Source of the DNA: an uncultured Oscillospiraceae bacterium
GTDB taxonomy: Bacteria > Bacillota > Clostridia > Oscillospirales > Oscillospiraceae
NCBI GenBank assembly: GCA_947629795.1
Contig: CANRFC010000006.1
Coordinates: 1-36,285, forward strand
DNA length: 36,285 nt
Reading direction: 5' to 3'
The notes beneath the pieces are model-generated. The model was not told the DNA's origin, did not search any database, and saw only the letters and a list, made by a program, of their open reading frames with translations. The position numbers and the translations under genes are program-made. Below are positions 1 to 7,958 of this stretch, piece after piece; the stretch's first letter is position 1, and every line of letters begins with the position of its first letter.

Positions 1-33
1 TCATGTTTTCCTCCCGCATCCCCCGTTGCTGGC

Positions 34-77
34 AAAAAGGGAGCGTTGCAAAATTTCTCATTCTGCAACGCTCCCTT
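34..77 (-). terminator. Terminator of the arginine deiminase operon
   Basis: A 14-bp perfect stem (37-50 with 64-77) and a 13-nt loop are followed, on the minus strand, by five T (34-38, two of them in the stem). It starts 9 bases past the stop codon of the last operon gene. This is a typical intrinsic terminator. Confidence 0.85.
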
Positions 78-86
78 GTCATGCCC

Positions 87-1538
87 TCAGAGGAGGATCA
101 TGGCCAGGGTGAGGATGGCGGCGGCGAAAACCGCAATCATGGCCAGGAGTTTGGCCGACCACTTCACCCAGGTCTCCCAGGGCACCCGGGCCAGGGCCAG
201 GCCGCCCATGATGAAGCCGCAGGTGGGGGTAAAGAGGTTCACAAAGCCGTTGGCGGCCACGTTGATCATGATGGAGGTCTCCACGCTCCAGCCCATGCCC
301 GCCACAATGGGGGAGACAATGGGGGAGGACAGCCCCGCCAGGCCCGAGGAAGAGGGTACCAGGAAGCTCAGGCCGATGTGGAGCAGGTAGTCCAGGAAGC
401 CGAAGACCCCGGCGGGCAGGCCGGAGGAGGACAGGGCAGTGATGGAGGTCTCCACCAGCCAGGAGCCCAGTCCGGTCTCGGCCATGATGACGGTGGTGGC
501 CCGGGCCAGGGCGATGACCAGATTCACCGAGATCATGTCGGCAAAGCCCGTGACGATACAGGGCATGAAGCGGCTTCTGTCGTCGATGCCCACCAGGCCG
601 ATGATAAGGCCCATGAGCAGGAACCAGGTGGCGGCGTCGTCAAACCACCAGTCTCCCAGCTGGTTGCCGGTGAGGAAGGCCGACCAGCCCAGGCCGTCGT
701 AGATCCCCTGGCTCAGGCTGCCCCAGGGGATGAAGCCCAGGATCATCACCAGAAAGGCCAGGGCGAACAGGATCAGGGAGACCTTCTGCCGGCCGGTGAG
801 ACGGACGTTGTCGTCGATCTCGTCGGCGCCGCCGTAGGCCTCCCGGCACAGGGCGATCTGGTCGGCGGTGAGGATGGAGCCCTTGCCCTCTTTGACCTGC
901 TTGGCGTAGTGGGTGACGAAGAGGGCGGAGAGGACATACACCCCCAGCCAGAGGATGATGCCCTGGGCGTAGAGCACGCCCATGTTGACATTTACTCCTA
1001 CCCCCGTGGCGGCGTCCACCGCCGCGCCGGTGGCGAAGGGATTGATGGTGGAGCCCAGAGTGCCCGAGCCCGCCCCCAGCAGGACGGTGGCCGCCCCCAC
1101 CATGGGGTCGAAGCCGGCGGCCATCATGGTGGCGGCCAGGAGGATATAAAAGCCCACGGACTCCTCTCCCATGCCGTAGGTGGTGCCGCCGATGGAGAAG
1201 AGGAACATGAGGACCCAGATGAGCAGGAGCTCCTTGCCGTGGAGTTTCTTCACCAGCACGTGGATGCCGGTCTCCAGGGCTCCGGTGGCGTTGAGCAGGG
1301 AGAGGAAGGCACCCAGGGCGAAGACGAAGGCGATGACGTCTCCGGCGTTGTGCCAGCCGGCAATGGGGGCCATGAGGATGTCGGACAGGGAGGCGCCCGA
1401 GACGGTGAGGAGCGCGCCGGTCTCGGCGTCGGTGTAGGTGTTTCCGGCGGCCATCCAGGTCACCGCCGAGACGGCCAGCAGGACCAGCAGCAGGATGAGG
1501 AAGGTGCTCAGAGAACGCTTTTTGCCGTGTTTTGCCAA
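87..1538 (-). CDS. YfcC/DcuC-family carrier, probable arginine/ornithine exchanger
   Basis: This is a 483-residue integral membrane protein with about 12 hydrophobic segments and a short basic N-terminus. It resembles the YfcC group of C4-dicarboxylate/amino-acid carriers, with the glycine-rich stretches IGGTTYGMGEES and GAGSGTLGSTINPFATG typical of that group. The start is TTG, chosen because GAGAGGAG lies about 9 bases upstream and no better ATG exists. It is the last gene of arcA-arcB-arcC, 37 bases after arcC, where an arginine/ornithine exchanger is expected. No ArcD of the APC family is present. The family is clear; the substrate is inferred from position only. Confidence 0.85.
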   Translation of the reverse strand: MAKHGKKRSLSTFLILLLVLLAVSAVTWMAAGNTYTDAETGALLTVSGASLSDILMAPIAGWHNAGDVIAFVFALGAFLSLLNATGALETGIHVLVKKLHGKELLLIWVLMFLFSIGGTTYGMGEESVGFYILLAATMMAAGFDPMVGAATVLLGAGSGTLGSTINPFATGAAVDAATGVGVNVNMGVLYAQGIILWLGVYVLSALFVTHYAKQVKEGKGSILTADQIALCREAYGGADEIDDNVRLTGRQKVSLILFALAFLVMILGFIPWGSLSQGIYDGLGWSAFLTGNQLGDWWFDDAATWFLLMGLIIGLVGIDDRSRFMPCIVTGFADMISVNLVIALARATTVIMAETGLGSWLVETSITALSSSGLPAGVFGFLDYLLHIGLSFLVPSSSGLAGLSSPIVSPIVAGMGWSVETSIMINVAANGFVNLFTPTCGFIMGGLALARVPWETWVKWSAKLLAMIAVFAAAILTLAMILL

Positions 1539-1575
1539 AGAAATACTGCTCCTCTCTCAAAGAAGGACGGTGGGC

Positions 1576-2517
1576 TTATGAGGCCCGGATGACGGTGCCG
1601 GTCTCCCCCCGGAGGGCGGCGCCCGCCTTCTCCAGGGAGGTGATGAGGGCCTGGCCGCCGGGGCGGGCGGTGACGTAGTCCAGGCAGGCCTCCACCTTGG
1701 GCAGCATGGAGCCGGGGGCAAAGTGACCTTCGGAAATGTACTGCTTTGCCTGCTCCACGGTCATTTCGGCCAGCTCGGCCTGGTCGGGCTTGCCCCAGTT
1801 GATGCACACCCGGTCCACGGCGGTGAGGATGACCAGCATGTCGGCGTGAAGGTCCAGGGCCAGCCGGGCGCAGGCCCGGTCCTTGTCGATGACGGCGGCC
1901 ACGCCCTCATAGCCGTCGGGGGTCTCGGCCACGGGCACGCCGCCCCCGCCCACGGTGATGACCACGCCGCCGGCGTCCAGCAGGGCCTCCACCGCCCCCA
2001 GTTCCACGATCTTGATGGGCTTGGGGGAGGGGACCACCCGCCGCCAGCCCCGGCCGGCGTCCTCCACATAGGTGTGGCCGGTCCCGGCCATGCGGGCTTT
2101 GGCCTCGGCTTCGCTGTAAAAGGCGCCGATGGGCTTGGTGGGCTTCTGGAAGGCGGGGTCGGCGGGGTCCACCGCCACCTGGGTGACCAGGGCGGCGCAC
2201 TCCTTGTGGATGCCCCGGCGCTTCAGCTCCCGCTGGATGGCCTGCTGGAGGTGGTAGCCGATATAGCCCTGGCTCATGGCGCCGCACTCGGGGAAGGGCA
2301 TGGCCGGGGTGTTGGCCCCGTTCCCCGCGGCGAAGTCCATGGCCAGGTTGATCATGCCCACCTGGGGGCCGTTGCCGTGGCCTACCACCACGTCATAGCC
2401 CCCCTCCACCAGGTCCACGATGGTGGACGCAGTGGAGCGGACCAGCTCCAGCTGCTCCTGGGGGGTGTTGCCCAGGGCGTTGCCGCCCAGGGCGATGACC
2501 AGTCTCTTTCTTTCCAT
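1576..2517 (-). CDS. arcC: Carbamate kinase
   Basis: This 313-residue protein makes ATP from carbamoyl phosphate and ADP, the energy-yielding last step of the arginine deiminase pathway in the cytoplasm. Family motifs are ALGGNAL (about residues 9-15), GHGNGPQVG (about 47-55), KPIGAFY in the mobile subdomain, TVGGGGVP, and FAPGSMLPKVEA near the C-terminus. The length matches the family (about 310). The ATG start has an AGAAGGAG site. It lies 18 bases after the ornithine carbamoyltransferase gene in the same transcript. Confidence 0.97.
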   Translation of the reverse strand: MERKRLVIALGGNALGNTPQEQLELVRSTASTIVDLVEGGYDVVVGHGNGPQVGMINLAMDFAAGNGANTPAMPFPECGAMSQGYIGYHLQQAIQRELKRRGIHKECAALVTQVAVDPADPAFQKPTKPIGAFYSEAEAKARMAGTGHTYVEDAGRGWRRVVPSPKPIKIVELGAVEALLDAGGVVITVGGGGVPVAETPDGYEGVAAVIDKDRACARLALDLHADMLVILTAVDRVCINWGKPDQAELAEMTVEQAKQYISEGHFAPGSMLPKVEACLDYVTARPGGQALITSLEKAGAALRGETGTVIRAS

Positions 2518-2535
2518 GGCGATCGCTCCTTCTTT

Positions 2536-3528
2536 TTATTTCAGCGTGGCATACATGATGGCTTTGATGGTGTGCATCCGGTTCTCTGCCTCCTCGAACT
2601 GCCGGGCCTGCTTGCCCAGGAACACATCGTCGGTGACCTCCATGGCGGGGAGGCCGAATTTCTGGTAGATATCTTCACCGATGGTGGTCTCCCGGTCATG
2701 GAAGGAGGGCAGGCAGTGGAGGAAGATGGCGCCGGGGTTGGCCTTGTCCATGAGCTCCTTATTGACCTGATAGGGCTTCAGGAGTTGGATGCGCTCGGCC
2801 CAGAGCTCTTCGGGCTCCCCCATGGAGACCCAGATGTCGGTGTAGAGGATGTCGCAGCCCTTGGCGCCCTCGTTGACGTCGTCGGTGATCTGGATGGAGG
2901 CGCCGGTCTCGGCCGCGATGGCCTGGCACTGTTCCACCAGGTCGGACCTGGGGGAGAGTTCCTTGGGGCCGCAGGCGCAGAAGGTCATGCCCAGCTTGGC
3001 GCAGACCACCATGAGGGAGTTGGAGATGTTGTTGCGCACGTCTCCGAAGAAGGTGAGCTTTTTGCCCCGCAGGTCGCCGAACTCCTCCCGGGCGGTCATC
3101 ACGTCGGCCAGCATCTGGGTGGGGTGGAAATCGTCGGTGAGGCCGTTCCACACGGGTACGCCGGAGTATTTCGCCAGGTCCTCCACCACCGACTGGTGGA
3201 AGCCCCGGTACTCGATGCCGTCAAACATCCGCCCCAAAACCTTGGCGGTGTCGGCCAGGGATTCCTTCTTGCCCATCTGCGAAGAGCCGGGGTCCAGGAA
3301 GGTCACACCCATGCCCAGGTCCCGGGCACCCACCTCGAAGGAGCAGCGGGTGCGGGTGGAGGTCTTCTCGAAGAGGAGCACCACCTGCTTGCCGGTGAGC
3401 CACTTGTGCTCCACGCCGTTATACTTCATGCGCTTGAACTCGGTGGCCAGGTCCAGCAGGTAGTTGATCTCGGCGGGGGTGAAGTCCAGCAGCTTCAGGA
3501 AGCTGCGTCCGCTTAAGCTGATTCCCAT
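2536..3528 (-). CDS. arcB: Ornithine carbamoyltransferase, catabolic
   Basis: This 330-residue enzyme converts citrulline and phosphate to ornithine and carbamoyl phosphate in the deiminase pathway. It shows the carbamoyl-phosphate motif STRTR (residues 57-61), HPTQ in the first domain, and [10 protein letters not shown] near residue 270, the ornithine-binding HCLP motif. The length is usual. The gene sits between arcA and arcC, which argues for the catabolic role (arcB) rather than biosynthetic argF; sequence alone does not separate the two. The gap from arcA is 51 bases and contains an AAGGAAA ribosome site. Confidence 0.95.
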   Translation of the reverse strand: MGISLSGRSFLKLLDFTPAEINYLLDLATEFKRMKYNGVEHKWLTGKQVVLLFEKTSTRTRCSFEVGARDLGMGVTFLDPGSSQMGKKESLADTAKVLGRMFDGIEYRGFHQSVVEDLAKYSGVPVWNGLTDDFHPTQMLADVMTAREEFGDLRGKKLTFFGDVRNNISNSLMVVCAKLGMTFCACGPKELSPRSDLVEQCQAIAAETGASIQITDDVNEGAKGCDILYTDIWVSMGEPEELWAERIQLLKPYQVNKELMDKANPGAIFLHCLPSFHDRETTIGEDIYQKFGLPAMEVTDDVFLGKQARQFEEAENRMHTIKAIMYATLK

Positions 3529-3579
3529 AAATTGATTTTTCCTTTCCCTTTTTCAGTGAGTTGTTTGGACAGGGGGCGC

Positions 3580-4809
3580 TCAGCCCTCCCGCACCAGGGG
3601 CATGGACATGCACCGGGGGCCGCCCCGGCCCCGGGAGAGCTCGGCCGAGGGCATCTCCAGCACGGTGAGGCCGGCGTCCCGGAGGATGGCGTTGGACACG
3701 TCGTTGCGGGCGTAGACCACGATCCTGCCCGGGGCGATGCACAGGGTGTTGGATCCGTCGTTCCACTGCTCCCGGGCAGCGGAGATCAGGTCGTCGCCGC
3801 CGCAGTAGATGAGCTCCACACGGTCGGTGTGGGTATACTGTTCCAGGATGCTCTTCAGATCGGAGTCCACCCGGCGGATGGACAGGTCGGCGGGGTCCGG
3901 GTCGCCGGGGGTGATCTCGTAGATCGTGAGGGGGCCCAGGATGGCGGGGTGGACGGTGAATTTGCCCACGTCCACCTGGGTGAAGACGGTGTCCAGGTGC
4001 ATAAAGGCCCGGCAGTTGGGAATGTCGAAGGCCAGCACGGTGCGGATCTTGGCGTCCGGGTCCCGGAAGAGGGTGCGGGCGGCGGCCTCGATGGCGTCGG
4101 GGCTGGTGCGCTGGGAGATGCCGATGGCCAGGGTGTCGGCGGTGAGGTTCAATACGTCGCCGCCCTCGATGTTGGCGTGGATGTCCCGGTCATAGTAGCG
4201 GGTGACCTTGCCGGCGAAATCCGGGTGATACTTGAAGATATAGTCGGCGTAGATGGTCTCCCGCCGACGGGTGGGGAAGCGCATCCGGTTGAGCAGGATG
4301 CCAGAGCCCACCGAGGCGAAGGGGTCCCGGGTGAAGTAGAGGTTGGGCATGGGAGGCACCACCAGGTCGTCGGGGGGCGCCACCAGATCCTGTAAGGAGT
4401 AGGCAGAGGAGCCGCCCATCTCCTTGAGGGTGATGCCCTCCATGGTCTTCTCCACCAGGGCCTTGCCGTGGAAATGGCTGAGCAGGTAGTCGCACAGCTT
4501 GTCCTGCCAGCGTTTGGTCTTGATGTTGCCCTCGGAGAGCCACTGGTAGAGGAAGGGCTCCACCAGCTTGGGGTAGAGCTTGAGCACCTCGGTCATCAGG
4601 TCCTCCAGGTAGACCACCTCCACGCCGTTGTCCCGGAGGATCTGGGCGAAGGCGTCGTGCTCCTGTTGGGCCACGCTGAGGAAGGGTATGTCGTCGAAAA
4701 GCAGCTCGCCCAGGGTATCGGGGGTCAGATTGAGCAGCTCCCGGCCGGGGCGGTGCAGCAGGACCTTTTTCAGAGGTTCGATCTCGCTGTATACGTGGAT
4801 TCCGGACAT
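3580..4809 (-). CDS. arcA: Arginine deiminase
   Basis: This 409-residue enzyme hydrolyses arginine to citrulline and ammonia, the first step of the pathway. Motifs of the guanidino-group-modifying fold are visible: FTRDPFA, NIEGGDVL, the His of FMHLDTVFTQVD, and the C-terminal RGRGGPRCMSMPL with the nucleophilic Cys at about residue 400. The length matches bacterial ArcA. The ATG start follows GAAAGGAG by 6 bases. It is the first gene of the operon, downstream of a sigma-70 promoter. Ammonia release plus ATP suggests acid tolerance and anaerobic energy use. Confidence 0.97.
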   Translation of the reverse strand: MSGIHVYSEIEPLKKVLLHRPGRELLNLTPDTLGELLFDDIPFLSVAQQEHDAFAQILRDNGVEVVYLEDLMTEVLKLYPKLVEPFLYQWLSEGNIKTKRWQDKLCDYLLSHFHGKALVEKTMEGITLKEMGGSSAYSLQDLVAPPDDLVVPPMPNLYFTRDPFASVGSGILLNRMRFPTRRRETIYADYIFKYHPDFAGKVTRYYDRDIHANIEGGDVLNLTADTLAIGISQRTSPDAIEAAARTLFRDPDAKIRTVLAFDIPNCRAFMHLDTVFTQVDVGKFTVHPAILGPLTIYEITPGDPDPADLSIRRVDSDLKSILEQYTHTDRVELIYCGGDDLISAAREQWNDGSNTLCIAPGRIVVYARNDVSNAILRDAGLTVLEMPSAELSRGRGGPRCMSMPLVREG

Positions 4810-4867
4810 GTTGCGCTCCTTTCAACGATGGATGGAAAGGGCAGACTGATCATAGCCGCCCATCGCT

Positions 4868-4897
4868 ATTATAGCCTACCTTTGCCGTGATATTCAA
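4868..4897 (-). promoter_or_regulatory. Promoter of the arcABC operon
   Basis: Read on the minus strand, TTGAAT (4892-4897) and a perfect TATAAT (4868-4873) are 18 bases apart, about 60 bases before the arcA start. The AT-rich sequence upstream could hold an ArgR-type site, but no convincing ARG-box palindrome was found. Confidence 0.7.
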
Positions 4898-4957
4898 TCA
4901 TTGCTGCCCCCGGGGAGCGCAAAATATATTTTTCCGCCGGAAACTTGGAAAAAGTGA

Positions 4958-4987
4958 TTGACAAGGAAAGGAGAATTATGCTATCAT
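4958..4987 (+). promoter_or_regulatory. Promoter of the tRNA cluster
   Basis: A consensus TTGACA (4958-4963) and TATCAT (4982-4987) are separated by 18 bases. They lie 32 bases before tRNA-Gly and diverge from the arcA promoter. Confidence 0.75.
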
Positions 4988-5019
4988 ATCATGGCTGACG
5001 TTGAGGATGTCAGACCTGT

Positions 5020-5093
5020 GCGGGTGTAGTTCAATGGTAGAATCCCAGCCTTCCAAGCTGGTCGCGTGGGTTCGATTCCCATCACCCGCTCCA
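5020..5093 (+). tRNA. tRNA-Gly (UCC)
   Basis: A full cloverleaf is visible. The acceptor stem GCGGGTG pairs with CACCCGC, the anticodon loop CTTCCAA reads UCC, the T-loop has TTCGATT, and CCA is encoded (5091-5093). A small GAAA-capped hairpin follows at 5095-5108. Confidence 0.97.
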
Positions 5094-5145
5094 TAAGGCG
5101 AAAGCCTTTCAGCGGGACCCCGTCATCGCTCAAGTGGAGGCAATC

Positions 5146-5171
5146 ATATGCGCCTGTAGCTCAGGTGGATA
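5146..5171 (+). repeat. Partial duplicate of the tRNA-Arg 5' end
   Basis: These 26 bases are identical to 5264-5289: the first 22 bases of the intact tRNA-Arg plus 4 bases before it. The copy breaks off in the D-arm, so it cannot form a tRNA. Confidence 0.9.
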
Positions 5172-5263
5172 CTTACTGCCGCTTAGAGAGCGAAGCGAAC
5201 TTAGTGGCAGTTTGTGCCGACAAAGTCGGCGGAGCAACTGCCCCCTGTGGCGGCGGCAGCACG
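5172..5263. other. Structured 92-bp spacer between tRNA-Arg 5' copies
   Basis: It holds competing hairpins. ACTGCCGCT pairs with AGTGGCAGT, while GGCAGTT pairs with a later AACTGCC around an inner GCCGAC/GTCGGC stem. No coding signal or tRNA was seen. It may be a small intergenic repeat, but its family is unknown to me. Confidence 0.5.
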
Positions 5264-5267
5264 ATAT

Positions 5268-5344
<77 letters not shown>

Positions 5345-5492
5345 ATCTTTCGGGCGGGCAGCCCCAAGAAAAGCTGCGGATCGCGTCAGGCAGGCGCCCC
5401 GATGCGGCTCAGTCTTCGCCTTGCGGCTCGACTTCCCCGGGAGGGACTCGGAGCTGAAAATGTGCCGCCGGCACATTTTCTGAACGCTCCGA
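5345..5492. repeat. 148-bp element with a large hairpin downstream of tRNA-Arg
   Basis: The core is a perfect inverted repeat, GAAAATGTGCCG (5456-5467) and its complement (5469-5480), around one central base. Outer arms at about 5444-5454 and 5486-5496 pair with one mismatch. The element is bounded by two copies of the last 14 bases of tRNA-Arg. It probably belongs to a dispersed intergenic repeat; only one copy is in this window. Confidence 0.55.
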
Positions 5493-5506
5493 CTCCAGGC
5501 GTACCA
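5493..5506 (+). repeat. Duplicate of the tRNA-Arg 3' end
   Basis: CTCCAGGCGTACCA repeats the last 14 bases of the intact tRNA (5331-5344), including CCA, 162 bases further on. The rest of a tRNA is absent. Confidence 0.85.
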
Positions 5507-5529
5507 TCCCTTTTGTTTTCCTCAATATG

Positions 5530-5605
5530 GTGGGCGTAGTTCAGTTGGTAGAGCATCGGATTGTGGTTCCGAGTGTCGAGGGTTCGAGTCCCTTCGCCCA
5601 CCCCA
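5530..5605 (+). tRNA. tRNA-His (GUG)
   Basis: The acceptor GTGGGCG pairs with CGCCCAC, the anticodon loop TTGTGGT reads GUG, and CCA is encoded (5603-5605). A G precedes base 1 (5529), as needed for the extra G-1 of tRNA-His. Confidence 0.97.
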
Positions 5606-5606
5606 G

Positions 5607-5648
5607 AAGCGCGGCTGGGCCGGAGCAAGCCGCTCCGGCCCAGCGCTT
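5607..5648. other. Hairpin between tRNA-His and tRNA-Gln
   Basis: A 12-bp stem, CTGGGCCGGAGC with its complement, extends after a 3-base bulge by five more pairs. There is no T-run, so a processing or stability signal is more likely than a terminator. Confidence 0.6.
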
Positions 5649-5654
5649 ATTCAT

Positions 5655-5729
5655 AGGGGTGTAGCCAAGCGGTTAAGGCACGGGACTTTGACTCCCGCAT
5701 CGCTGGTTCGATTCCAGCCATCCCTGCCA
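5655..5729 (+). tRNA. tRNA-Gln (UUG)
   Basis: The acceptor AGGGGTG pairs with CATCCCT, the anticodon stem CGGGA/TCCCG encloses CTTTGAC giving UUG, and CCA is encoded (5727-5729). Confidence 0.97.
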
Positions 5730-5731
5730 GC

Positions 5732-5764
5732 CCCCGCCAAATCGGGGGATCCGATTTGGCGGGG
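5732..5764 (+). terminator. Hairpin between tRNA-Gln and tRNA-Lys
   Basis: A perfect 14-bp stem (5732-5745 with 5751-5764) has a 5-base loop and is followed by CCCCTCTT, a weak pyrimidine tract. It may stop part of the transcription before tRNA-Lys or guide processing. Confidence 0.5.
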
Positions 5765-5783
5765 CCCCTCTTAAAATTGATCT

Positions 5784-5859
5784 GACCCGCTAGCTCAGTT
5801 GGTAGAGCACCTGCCTTTTAAGCCGGTTGTCCGGGGTTCGAGCCCCCGGCGGGTCACCA
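5784..5859 (+). tRNA. tRNA-Lys (UUU)
   Basis: The acceptor GACCCGC pairs with GCGGGTC, the anticodon loop CTTTTAA reads UUU, and CCA is encoded (5857-5859). It is the last tRNA of the cluster. Confidence 0.97.
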
Positions 5860-5863
5860 CTCA

Positions 5864-5936
5864 GAAATCCCCCTTACCGCTCCGTTTCCGCCTTGCGGCG
5901 AAAACTGCGCCGGACGGGGGATTTCTTCGTTTTCGG
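5864..5936 (+). terminator. Hairpin after the tRNA cluster, likely terminator
   Basis: GAAATCCCCC (5864-5873) pairs with GGGGGATTTC (5916-5925) and is followed by TTCGTTTTC. The 42-base loop can form smaller stems. Confidence 0.6.
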
Positions 5937-5963
5937 AGAAAAGCTGAGGACCGCTTTTCTCCG
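5934..5963. other. 11-bp inverted repeat
   Basis: CGGAGAAAAGC (5934-5944) and its complement (5953-5963) enclose 8 bases between two terminator-like hairpins. Nothing coding is visible from 5860 to 6324. Confidence 0.5.
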
Positions 5964-6009
5964 AGAAGGTCAAGGGCAGCTGTTTGGCCGGGGCGTTCCA
6001 CGTTAAAGA

Positions 6010-6056
6010 CTCCCGCAAGCCAAGGGTTTCAAGGCTTGCGGGAGCTTTTCCATTTT
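6010..6056 (+). terminator. Intrinsic terminator before the ABC operon
   Basis: CTCCCGCAAGCC (6010-6021) pairs with its complement (6033-6044) around an 11-base loop. The sequence CTTTTCCATTTT follows. It backs up the tRNA-cluster terminator and insulates the importer operon. Confidence 0.75.
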
Positions 6057-6146
6057 GCCGCTCCGTAAAAATGAGCGGTCGAAAAGGGCCGAAAAGAGGC
6101 CAAAAAACCAAACGAGGTCAGTCAATTTTTTAACAAAGATATGCCC

Positions 6147-6182
6147 TTCCCCCTTGCAAAATGGGGGAACATCGTGTATGAT
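6147..6182 (+). promoter_or_regulatory. Promoter of the ABC importer with an overlapping inverted repeat
   Basis: TTGCAA (6154-6159) and TATGAT (6177-6182) are 17 bases apart. The -35 box lies inside TTCCCCC-N9-GGGGGAA (6147-6169), a possible operator. The leader of about 135 bases has two small hairpins (6259-6277 and 6286-6301), the second just before the ribosome site, and no other gene. Confidence 0.65.
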
Positions 6183-6324
6183 ATGCCCCGTGGAGGACGA
6201 CCCGGTCCGGGCGGCCATCCACAGGGTACTTTCTGTTCCTGCGCTGTTCCAAAACCGAGGGCGGACGGTTTCCGCCCGACATTGACTTCCCGACGGGGAA
6301 GCAGTGATGAAAGGAGAAATTTTT

Positions 6325-7887
6325 ATGGAAAAGCGACTGACGGCGGCCCTTGTGACCGCCGGGCTCCTGGTCGGCCTTCTGGCCGGCTGCGGCGGACCCT
6401 CTGCCGGCGAGAGCCCCACCCCCGACAGTGCCGGGAGCCCCACTCCCAGCGCCGCCGAGACCCCGACACCCCACGCCAACGAGATCACCGTTGGCATCGC
6501 CCAGGACCTGGACGACAGTCTCGACCCCCACAAAACGGTGGCGGCGGGGACCAAAGAGGTCATGTTCAACGTATTTGAGGGCCTGGTGAAGCCCACTCCC
6601 GACGGGGACCTGATCCCCGCGGTGGCCGACCACTATGAGCTCTCCGAGGATAAGAAGACCTATACCTTTACCCTGCGGGAGGGGATCAAGTTCCATAACG
6701 GTGATCCGGTAGAGATGCGGGACGTGGTCTACTCCATCGAGCGCTGCCGTGGCGACGAGGGGGAGAACGCGCTGATCCCCGCCCTGGCCGTCATTGAGAG
6801 CGTCCAGGCGGACGACACCACCCTGACCATCACCCTGGAGCAGCCCAACACGGAATTCTTGAGCTATCTCACCCTGGCCATCCTGCCGGAGGACTATGAC
6901 CAGCAGGACACCGCGCCCGTCGGCACCGGGCCCTTCAAGTTTGTGTCCCGGGCGGCTCAGGACAACATCGTGCTGGAGAAATTTGACGAGTATTGGGGCA
7001 CCCCGGCCTATCTGGACAAGGTGACCTATAAGATCATTGAGAACACCGACAGCCTGGTGATGAGCCTCCAGAGCGGCGCCATCGACGTGTGCGCCCACCT
7101 GACCAGCACCCAGACCGCCCAGCTGGGCGACGGGTTCAACATCGAGGAGGGCACCATGAACCTGGTCCAGGCCCTCTACCTCAACCACACGGTGGCACCC
7201 TTTGACAGCCTGGAGGTCCGTCAGGCCCTGAGCTACGCCATCGACAAGGACGCCATCATCGACCTGGCCTTCGACGGTTACGGCGCCCCCCTGGGCTCCA
7301 GCATGTACCCCGCCTTCGGCAAATACTTCATGGACGAGCTGACCTACTACTATCCCCACGACGTGGAGAAGGCCAAGGAGCTGCTGGCCCAGGCGGGCTA
7401 TCCCGACGGCTTTGAGATGACCATCACAGTGCCCTCCAACTACACCCCCCATGTGGAGACTGCCGTGGTCGTGGCCGAGCAGCTCAAGGCGGTGGGGGTG
7501 GACGCCAAGATCCAACTGGTGGAGTGGGGCACTTGGGTGTCCGATGTGTACCAGGGCCGGAACTTCCAGTCCACCATCTGCGGCTTTGACGCCTCCACCA
7601 TGACCGCCCGGGCCCTGCTGGAGCGGTTCACCACCGACAACGCCAAGAACTTCATCAATTACAGCAGCGCCAACTACGACGAGCTCTTCCAGAAGGCGCT
7701 GAACACCTACGACGATGCAGAGCAGACCCAGGTCTACAAGGAGATGGAGAAGGACCTGACCGCCAACGCGGCCAACGTCTACATCCAGGATCTGGCCGAC
7801 CTGGTGGCGGTGCGCAAGGGCCTGACCGGCCTGAACTTCTACCCCATCTACGTGCTGGATGTGTCCACTCTGCGCTGGGAGAGCTGA
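6325..7887 (+). CDS. ABC transporter substrate-binding lipoprotein, peptide/nickel (SBP_bac_5) family
   Basis: This 520-residue extracellular binding lipoprotein supplies the importer encoded downstream. It has a basic N-terminus, a hydrophobic signal and lipobox LLAGC with the lipidated Cys at residue 22. A Ser/Thr/Pro-rich tether follows, then the family-5 fold (LDPHKT..., FNVFEGLVKPTPDGDLIPAVADHYELS, FTLREGIKFHNGDPV, GTGPFKF). The ATG at 6325 is preferred over one 21 bases upstream because AAAGGAG sits 9 bases before it. It heads a five-gene operon. Family members bind oligopeptides, dipeptides, nickel or opines; the ligand cannot be told here. Confidence 0.93.
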   Translation: MEKRLTAALVTAGLLVGLLAGCGGPSAGESPTPDSAGSPTPSAAETPTPHANEITVGIAQDLDDSLDPHKTVAAGTKEVMFNVFEGLVKPTPDGDLIPAVADHYELSEDKKTYTFTLREGIKFHNGDPVEMRDVVYSIERCRGDEGENALIPALAVIESVQADDTTLTITLEQPNTEFLSYLTLAILPEDYDQQDTAPVGTGPFKFVSRAAQDNIVLEKFDEYWGTPAYLDKVTYKIIENTDSLVMSLQSGAIDVCAHLTSTQTAQLGDGFNIEEGTMNLVQALYLNHTVAPFDSLEVRQALSYAIDKDAIIDLAFDGYGAPLGSSMYPAFGKYFMDELTYYYPHDVEKAKELLAQAGYPDGFEMTITVPSNYTPHVETAVVVAEQLKAVGVDAKIQLVEWGTWVSDVYQGRNFQSTICGFDASTMTARALLERFTTDNAKNFINYSSANYDELFQKALNTYDDAEQTQVYKEMEKDLTANAANVYIQDLADLVAVRKGLTGLNFYPIYVLDVSTLRWES

Positions 7888-7900
7888 ACAAAAACGGGCC

Positions 7901-7931
7901 TTTGGGGCGCGGCGATCTGCCGCGCCCCAAA
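7901..7931 (+). promoter_or_regulatory. Intercistronic hairpin after the binding-protein gene
   Basis: A perfect 13-bp stem (7901-7913 with 7919-7931) encloses a 5-base loop in the 71-base gap before the permease. No T-run follows. In similar operons such a hairpin protects the binding-protein mRNA end so that this subunit is made in excess; that role is inferred. Confidence 0.65.
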
Positions 7932-7958
7932 ACGCATTTCCGATAAGGGGGGAAAGGT

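Noticed and set aside
3-1592. Long open frames opposite the arc genes, including 3-1592, 1723-3516 and 3532-4395 (+)
   Set aside because: They are antisense to clear enzyme and carrier genes, rich in Gly, His, Gln and Asp repeats from GC-rich reverse reading, and have no ribosome sites.
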